Shown here: positions 53,401 to 62,400 of the stretch, one piece after another
How the letters are laid out: each line of letters starts with the position of its first letter
Numbering within the stretch: position 1 is the stretch's first letter
Assembly: GCA_016713825.1 (NCBI GenBank)
Contig: JADJOJ010000004.1
Coordinates: 62,001-126,000 of the forward strand
Direction of reading: 5' to 3'
Origin: Candidatus Leptofilum gracile
GTDB lineage: Bacteria > Chloroflexota > Anaerolineae > Promineifilales > Promineifilaceae
DNA length: 64,000 nucleotides
Made by a program: the position numbers and the translations under genes
Notes under the pieces: generated by a model
What the model was told of the DNA's origin: nothing
Databases searched by the model: none
What the model saw: only the letters and a program-made list of their open reading frames with translations

Positions 53401-56400
53401 GCCAGTTTGCGCAAATTGGGGTTGATAGCCGCCCGCCAAGGGCAGCATGAAAAAGCGGTTGAGCTTGTGGAACAAAGCCGGGTGCTGTGGCAGCGTTTAG
53501 GCGATCAATATGGTGAGGCAAGCTGCCTGACTGTGCTGAATCAAGTTTGTTGGCGGCAGGGTTTGCTTGAAGAGGCGCGTGCTTATTCAGAACAAAGCCT
53601 GGCTATTTATCAACAGGTCGATGATCAGATAAACATGGCCATTTGCCTCAATGACCTTGGCTCAATCACTCATCTTCAGGGGGATGATGAAACTGCCTTG
53701 GTTTACCACCAGCAGAGTTTGGCGATTCGACGAGAGATTGGTGATGTTCAAGGGGAAGCATTAAGCCTGGGCAACCTGGGTGTTGTTGCCGAGAACTTGG
53801 AAAAATATGATCTGGCGACCGATTATTTGCGGCAGGGGCTGGCAATTTTCCGTTCGATTGGGGATAGAAACAGCGAAGGTATCGTTCATTTTAATTTTGG
53901 CATGATTGCCTACAGGCAGGATAAACAGTCGGCTGCTCGCGACGCATTTGATGCAGGATTGGCTATTTTCCGGCAGTTGGGCGAACAATATGGCATTGCC
54001 TACTGTTTAACCATGCTCGGGTTTGTCTCGTTGGAGCAAGCGCAAATGGAGCAGGCAAAACAGCTATTTTGTCAAGCTTTGCCCATTGCGCAGTCGATTC
54101 CCACCGTTCCTGTGATGCTGGAACTGGTGGTTGGTTTTGCCCGGTTGGACGTGGCGCAAGAGCGCCCACGGCGCGCGGCCGAGCTGGCGGGTTTGGTGCA
54201 GCAGCATCCGGCGCAGAACACAGCCACGCTGGCTTTGCTGGACGTGCTCCTGGCTTTGCTAGAAGGGGCGCTGCCTGCCGCTGCGTTGGCTGGGGCGTTT
54301 GAGGCGGGCCAGCGGCTTGAGCTAAACACGGTGCTGGCGGAGCTGCTGAGTACAGCTGGTGTTGAAGATTCACCAGAAATGCAAACAATTAACGGCCGTT
54401 ACCTCCTCCACACCAAACTCGGCGAAGGCGGCATGGGCACCGTCTACCGCGCCACCGACCGGCTGACGGGGGACACCGTTGCCCTGAAGCAAGTTCACCT
54501 GTCTGACAAGCTGCAAATCAGCGACAGCCTGGCCCCCGGCGCAACGGAGGACGACCTGCGCCTGGCGCTGGCGCATGAGTTCCAGATTTTGGCCGGATTG
54601 CGGCATCCGCACATTATTAGCGTGTTGGATTATGGCTTTGATGGGGCGAAACGGCCGTACTTCACCATGACCTACCTGCCAGAAAGCCAAAACATTTTGG
54701 ACGCCGCCAAAGGTCAATCTTTTGAACGCAAAATTGAGCTCACCCAGCAGCTTTTGCAGGCGCTGGCCTACCTGCACCGGCGCGGCGTGCTGCACCGCGA
54801 CCTGAAGCCAGACAACGTGCTGGTGGCCGACGGCAGCGTACGCCTGCTGGATTTTGGCCTCTCTGCCAGCGGCAATTCGGGCAGTGATTCCGTTGGCACG
54901 CCGCTGTACATGGCGCCCGAACTGTTTACTGGGCAGGCATATTCGCCAGCCGCCGATTTGTATAACGTTGGCGTCATTTTGTACCAACTGCTGACGGGTA
55001 AACATCCGTTTGAGCCATTTGATTTCAAATTTCTAGATCGGGTGCTGAGTGAAGAACCTGATTGGGCAACTGTGGATGAGCGGATACGGTCGTTCCTCGC
55101 CCAACTGCTGGCCAAAACAGCTGAAGAACGCTTCACCACCGCCCCCGAAGCGTTGTTCGCCTTAGCCGCCGCATTAAACCAGCCATCCCCGCCAGAAACG
55201 GCCGCCATTCGCGAAAGCTACCTGCAAGCCGCCAAATTTGTGGGCCGCGAGGCTGAAATGACGCAGTTCATCCAGGCGATCAATCAGGCTGCTGCTGGCA
55301 CTGGCTCCGCCTGGCTCATCGGCGGCGAAAGCGGCGTGGGTAAAACGCGGCTCATTAGCGAACTGCGCACGCGGGCTTTGGTGAACGGTTTCCTGGTGCT
55401 GCATGGCCAGGCCAAACAAGAGGGCGGGGGCTTGCCGTTCCAAATTTGGCGTGAGCCAATTCGTCACGCTTTGGTTGCCTCTTCTGATGTGGATGACTTA
55501 ACAGCCAGCATCTTGCTGCCGTTGGTGCCAGATATCGGGCAATTGTTGCAGCGTGAGGTTCGTCCAGCGCCGGAACTGGACAGTCGCGCAGCACAACTCC
55601 GGTTATTCACCACCATTGGCACGCTGCTGCAAAAGCTGGCACGTCCCATTTTACTTTTGCTAGAAGATTTGCATTGGAGCCGAGAAAGCTTGATGCCGCT
55701 TCCCTACTTAACACAGCAAATCGGCCGCCAGCCCATGTTGCTCATAGGCACCTACCGCAGCGATGAGCAGCCGCACTTGCCAGATACGCTGCCTACCATG
55801 AAGCTGATGCCGTTAAATCCATTAACGGCCGAGATGATGTTGGAGCTGAGTGCTGCCATGTTGGGGGATGTGGGGCGGCAGCCTGAGGTGGTTCGCTTGT
55901 TGCAGCGAGAGACTGAGGGCAATGCCTTCTTTGCCGTTGAAGTGATTCGTGCCCTGGCTGAACAAGTGGGGCGCTTGAGCGATGTCGGCCGCATGGAGCT
56001 GCCCGAAACGCTGCTGCCGAACGGCATTCATGACGTGGTTCAGCGGCGTTTGGCTCGTTTGCCCGCCGCGACTCAGGATTTGTTGGTGCTAACGGCCGTT
56101 GCCGGGCGCGAGTTAGAGCTGCCCTTGGTGAAACGGCTGGCCAACGGGATTGACGTGGAAAATGAATGGCTGCCTCTGTGTGCGGAAGCGGCCGTTTTAG
56201 ATATCCACCGGGGTCAGTGGCAGTTTAGCCACGGCAAAATTAGAGACGGGCTGTTGGCGCAGTTTGCGCCAGACCAGTTGGCGACCCGGCATGAAACCGT
56301 TGCCCTGGCTTTGGAAGCCCTCTACGCAGAGACGCCGGAACAAGCTGCACGCCTAGCCTATCATTGGGGACATGCCGGGCATGTGGAAAAAGAAATCGCG

Positions 56401-59400
56401 TATGCTTTTCAGGCAGGCCAACATGCGGCCCAGCAATTTTCCAATGAAGATGCCATTGCCTTCTTTACCCAGGCGTTAGACAAAATCCCCGCTGAGCGTG
56501 CTGCGCAACGATATGAAATTTTGTTGGCGCGTGAAGCCGTATACAGCCTGCTCGCCACACACCGCGCCAAACAGCAAGAAGACCTTAACCAGTTGGCTGA
56601 GTTAGCCGACGCTCTCGATAATCCCGTTCAACCTGCCGTCGTGGCGCTGCGGCGAGCAACATTCCTGAGACGCGACATGCAGATGGAGGAAGCGGCCGTT
56701 TCTGCCCGATTTGTGATTCAACAAGCCGAGGTTGCGGGTGATGAACCACTCATGTTGGAAGGGTATGTGATTTTAGGCTCTACCCTTCGCCTGCTGAATG
56801 TGCCTGACCAGGCGAAAGCCCATCTGGCGTATGCCGTTGAACGCTTCCGGCCGCTGAAGAAACCAGAAAAGTTAGGCGCGGCGTTGAATGAGCTGGGGCT
56901 TTTTCTTGGCACGATGGGAGAAAACTTGGAAGCTACAGCTTATTTTGAGGAAGCGTTGGGCATTGCCCAACAGATAGAGGACCTTGCCTTAGAGTCGCGC
57001 TTGCTCAACAATTTAAGCATTCAGTTTCTCAATGCGGGCGACTATCTTCACGCGTTTTCCTACTTAGAAAAGTCGCTACATATTTCTGAAAAGACAGGCA
57101 ATTTGTGGGGTATCGGCATTAATACGGTAAACGCCGGGATTAACTTTTACCATATCGGTGATTACCAACAGGCCAAAACGACTCTGCGGCGTTGTGCCTC
57201 CATTTTTTATCAGGTGCGTGACCCATTTGGGGAGACGCTGGCTCTGACCTTTTTATGTCTGATAGCCGAAAGAACGGGGGATGTCGAGCCTGTTCAAACC
57301 TTGATAGAGGGAAGTATTCAAAACGCCCAGACCTTGAAATTAAACCAGGTTTTGGGTGAACGGCTCGGCCTGTTGGGGTTTCTCTACAAGCAGCAGGGGC
57401 AATATGAGCAGGCCGAGGCCCTCTTTGAGCAAGCTGCCGCGCATTGTCACTCCTTCGGCCAAAAAGATGCCCTGGCAACTATCCGCTTTCATCAGGCAAT
57501 GATGGCGCATAAACAAAACAGAAGGGAAGTGGCCCAGGCGGTTTATCTGGAACTGCTTGCTCTGATTCAAGACAGCGCGAATACAGCATTGCGTGCGCCT
57601 GCGCTAAGCGGTTTGGCCTCACTGGCGTTAGCGGAAGGTGCGCTAGACGCAGCGACGAATCGCATTGAGCCCGTTGTGCAAGACATCCTGAATGAACCAT
57701 TAACCGACGGCTGGCACAACATGCGGGTTGCCGCGCAATGCTATCATATCCTTCAGGCTGCTCAAGATGCGCGGGCAGCGGCCCTGTTGCAAAAAGCGTA
57801 TGACACGCTGCAAACGCGTGCCCAGTTCATTGAGGATGAGGCGGCGCGGCGCTTTGCTTTGGAAGCGGTGCCAGAGCATCGGGAAATTGTGCAGCTGTAT
57901 GAGGCGATGCAGGCTGGCGTGGCGGAAACGGCCGTTTCCACCCCACCTGTGCTTGAGACGATCAACGGCCGTTACCAACTCCAACAAAAACTCGGCGAAG
58001 GCGGCATGGGCGTCGTCTACCGCGCCACCGACCGGCTGACGGGGGAAACCATCGCCTTGAAGCAGGTCACCCTTTCAAATAATCTGCAAGTGAGCGATAC
58101 GCTGGCTCCCGGTGCCAGCGAAGACGACCTGCGGTTGGCGCTGGCCCACGAGTTTCAGATTTTGGCCGGGCTGCGGCATCCACATATTATTAGCGTGCTG
58201 GATTATGGGTTTGATGAGGCGAAACGGCCGTACTTCACCATGACCTACCTGCCACAAAGCCAAAACATTCTGGCCGCCGCCCAAGATCAATCTTTCGAAC
58301 GCAAAATCGAGCTCATCCAGCAACTGCTGCAAGCGCTGGCCTACCTGCACCGGCGCGGCGTGCTGCACCGGGACCTCAAGCCAGACAACGTGCTGGTAGC
58401 CGAGGGCGGCGTGCGTTTGCTCGATTTTGGCCTCTCTGCCAGCGACAAGCTGGGCAGCGATTCCATCGGCACGCCGCTGTACATGGCTCCGGAACTGTTT
58501 GAAGAGGCCAGCTACAGCCAACCCGCCGATTTGTATGCCGCCGGTGTGGTCTTGTACCAACTGCTCACGGGCCAGCACCCCTTTGCGCCATTCGACCATA
58601 AATTTCTGGATCGGGTGCTAGAAAGCGCACCGGATTTAGAGGCTGTAGATGAGCGGATACGGCCGTTCCTCCACCAACTCCTGGCCAAAACCCCACAAGA
58701 ACGCTTCGCCACCGCCCCCGACGCCTTGCTGGCTTTAGCCGCAGCGCTAGACCAACCACCCCCGCCAGAAACGGCCGCTATCCGCGAAAGCTACCTGCAA
58801 GCGGCCAAATTTGTGGGCCGTGAAGCAGAAATGAGCCAGCTCACCCAGGCGCTAGAACAAGCCGCCAACGGACATGGCTCCGCCTGGTTGATTGGGGGTG
58901 AGAGCGGCGTAGGCAAGACTCGCCTCATCAGCGAGCTGCGCACCCAGGCGCTGGTAAATGGCTTCCAGGTGCTGCATGGCCAAATGAGTCAAGAGGGCAG
59001 CCTGCCGTATGAAGCGTGGCGCGAACCGGTGCGCCACCTGGTAGCCACCTTGCCCAAAATCGATCCATTTTCGGCCAGTGTCTTGCTGCCCTTGGTGCCA
59101 GACATTGAAGAGCTAATTGGAAGCGCCGTAAACCCTGCGCCCGAGCTGGCAGGAGCCGCTGCCCAAACCCGTCTCTTTACCACCATTGCCTCTCTCCTGC
59201 GGCAGGCAGATTGGCCGTTGCTAATCCTCCTTGAAGATTTACAGTGGTCAAAAGAAAGTTTGCAGCCGATCCCCTTTATTACGCGCACCATCAAAGACCA
59301 CGCAGTTGTGCTGATCGGCAGTTACCGGCATGATGAGCAGCCCGATTTGCCCCAGCGCGTGCCGGATATGCAGCTGCTTTCGTTGCCCCGTTTTACGGTC

Positions 59401-62400
59401 CAAGAAATGTCTGAATTGAGCCGCGCGATGCTGGGTGATATTGGGCTGCAAGAAAATGTTTTAACTTTAATCCAGCAAGAAACGGAGGGAAATGCCTTTT
59501 TTGCGGTTGAGGTGGTGCGCGCTTTAGCCGAAGACGTGGGCAAATTAAGAGCGATTGGGCAGATGCCGCTGCCGGAGCAACTGCTGCCCAAGGGGATTCA
59601 AAACATCATTGAGCGGCGGCTTAAGCGGATTCCGGCTGCCGCCCGGCCGCTGTTGCAGCTGGCGGCGGTGGCGGGGCGCGAACTGGATATCAAGTTGATT
59701 GAGGCGTTGGCCAACGCGGTAGACGTGCCCACGTGGTGGCTGCCAAGCTGTAGTAATGCGGCGGTGCTGGAGGTGAGAAACGGCCGTTGGCAGTTTAGCC
59801 ACGATAAAATTCGCCAGGTCGTGTTAATGGCCCTGCCCGCTGCCACCCGCGCCGCCCATCATGGGCAAATAGCCGATGCGCTGACTATCATTTATCCAGA
59901 GCAGCCCGAAATGGCCACCCAAATTGCGCACCATTGGCAGGCAGCCGGCAATAACGAACAGGAACAACGGTATCGCCTCGTCGCTGCAAATTATGCCCAG
60001 GAACAGTTTGCCTATGACGACCTGCTTGCTCACCTGGATCGCGTTTTGGTTCTAACCCATGACAGTGACAAAACCGCATATTTCGATATTTTGACCTGGC
60101 AAATCAAAACGCTGCATCTGGTGGGGGAAGCTGATGAAGAAAGTAAAGCGTTAACAAAACTCATTGCCCTTGCCGAAGAAACAAACGAAGCAGAAAAAAT
60201 TGTTGTGGCGCGCATTGCGCAAGTCGAATTCTTAAACGTAAAAGGGGATTTCGATACCTTAAACCAACTAGCGCAAGAAACCGCTGATCGATTTGCCGAA
60301 CAGGTAGCCAACAAGTTGGTTGACCTGTACCCCGCCTGGGCATGGAGTAAAACCCTGCAGGGAAGCTATGATGAAGCGCTCGCCATTTTAGATCGAGCTC
60401 AACCGCTCTTAGACGGCAGCAACACCTTTGCTGAAGTCCGCACGATAGCGAATAGAGGCACGATTGCCCAAAGAATGGGCAAATATGAAGAGGCGATCCA
60501 GGCGCACAGCACAGCACTTGCACTTGCTCAAAAATTGGGTTCTCCAAACCGCATTATTAGTGTGCTGAACAACCTGGCAAGTAGCTACATGGAGCAAAAT
60601 AAAGTTGATAAAGCCGTTGACTATTTTGAACAGGCCTTGCAACTTAACCAGCGGGTAGGCAATCAAATATACCAAATATCCTTACTCATTAATTTAGGCA
60701 TTTGCCGCGCCTTGCTTCACGATTACGCGTTAAGTCAATCATTAACAAAACAAGCCCTGACTTTAGGCGAAACGGTAGGCAACCAGATTAACGTGGCCAT
60801 TGCCGCTGAAAGTTTGGGCCATACGTCTTGTTTTCTGGGCCATTTTGAAGAAGGGCTCAATTATGCCCAATACAGTTTGGGTATCATCGAAAAAATTGCT
60901 AAAAACGATGCCTATCTGATGGGTGACATTTGGCAGGTAATGGCTGATAATCTTTTTTATCTGGGCCGTTTTGATGAAGCAGAAGAGGCGTATCAAGCTG
61001 CTCTAACCTTCCGCAAAGAACTCGGCGTCATGGAGAGGCAAGCTCAAACAAAGGCTGGTTTAGTCCGCACAATTTTGGCAAAGGGCGAACCGGAGCGGAG
61101 CTTAACTGCTTTGCAAGCTGTGTTAACCTTTTTAGATACTCTCGACGCGCCAGACTTTTCTACCCTGAATTTGTATTTGGCATGTTACGATGTGTTAAAG
61201 GGGAATGGCTTACCAGAAGCGGACACGTATCTGCGGACTGCCTATCGGTTGTTGGAAACTGAAGCCGAGAAAATTGAACAAGATGAATCCCGGCAAATCT
61301 TTTGGGAAACGCATGTGGTGCATCGGGAAGTTGTGCGCTTGTATGCGGCGCTGCCAGCGTTGGCAGACACGGCCGTTTCCACCCCACCTGTGCTTGAGAC
61401 GATCAACGGCCGTTACCACCTCCACACCAAACTCGGCGAAGGCGGCATGGGCACCGTCTACCGCGCCACCGACCGCCTGACGGGGGAGACCGTCGCCCTG
61501 AAGCAAGTCCACCTCTCCGACAAGCTGCAAATCAGCGATAGCCTGGCCCCCGGCGCAACGGAAGACGACCTGCGCCTGGCGCTGGCCCACGAGTTCCAGA
61601 TTTTGGCCGGGCTGCGGCATCCGCACATTATTAGCGTGCTGGATTATGGCTTTGATGGGGCGAAACGGCCGTACTTCACCATGACCTACCTGCCACAAAG
61701 CCAAAACATCCTGGAAGCGGCTAAAGACCAGCCATTCGACCGCAAAATTGAGCTGATTCAGCAGCTGCTGCAAGCGCTGGCCTACCTGCACCGGCGCGGC
61801 GTGCTGCACCGAGATTTGAAGCCAGACAACGTGTTGGTGGTTAACGACCATGTCCGCGTCCTTGATTTTGGCCTCTCCATTAGCGAAAAGACGAGCAGCG
61901 AGTCGCTCGGTACGCCGCTTTACCTGGCCCCAGAAATTTTCCAGGGTGAACCCTTTACCCCCGCTGCCGATTTGCATGCTGTGGGCGTTCTTCTGTATCA
62001 ATTCTGCACCGGTAATCATCCGTTTGCTCCCTTTGATCACAGTTTCCTGGACCGATTGCTAAAAAATGCCCCCGATCTGGCACACGTGAATGAGCCGATA
62101 CGGCCGTTCCTGGCCCGCCTGCTGGCAAAAACAGCCGACGAACGATTTGCTACGGCCCCAGAAGCATTATTTGCCCTCGCCGCAGCGTTAAACCAACCCG
62201 CCCCGCCAGAAACGGCCGCTATTCGCGAAAGCTACCTGCAAGCCGCCAAATTTGTAGGGCGTAAGGCAGAACTCGCCCAGCTAACCGCCGCGCTGCCCCA
62301 GGCGGCCCGTGGCGCGGGTTCCACCTGGCTCATCGGCGGCGAGAGCGGCGTTGGCAAATCGCGGCTGCTCAGCGAGCTGCGCACCCTGGCCCTGGTTAAC

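Noticed and set aside
44632..62040. Long minus-strand ORFs recurring at each kinase domain (44632-45021, 47842-48501, 51160-51723, 54370-55005, 58075-58599, 61210-62040), sharing sequence
   Set aside because: They are antisense to the conserved kinase DNA and recur only because the kinase repeats. They lack ribosome sites and protein-like motifs.
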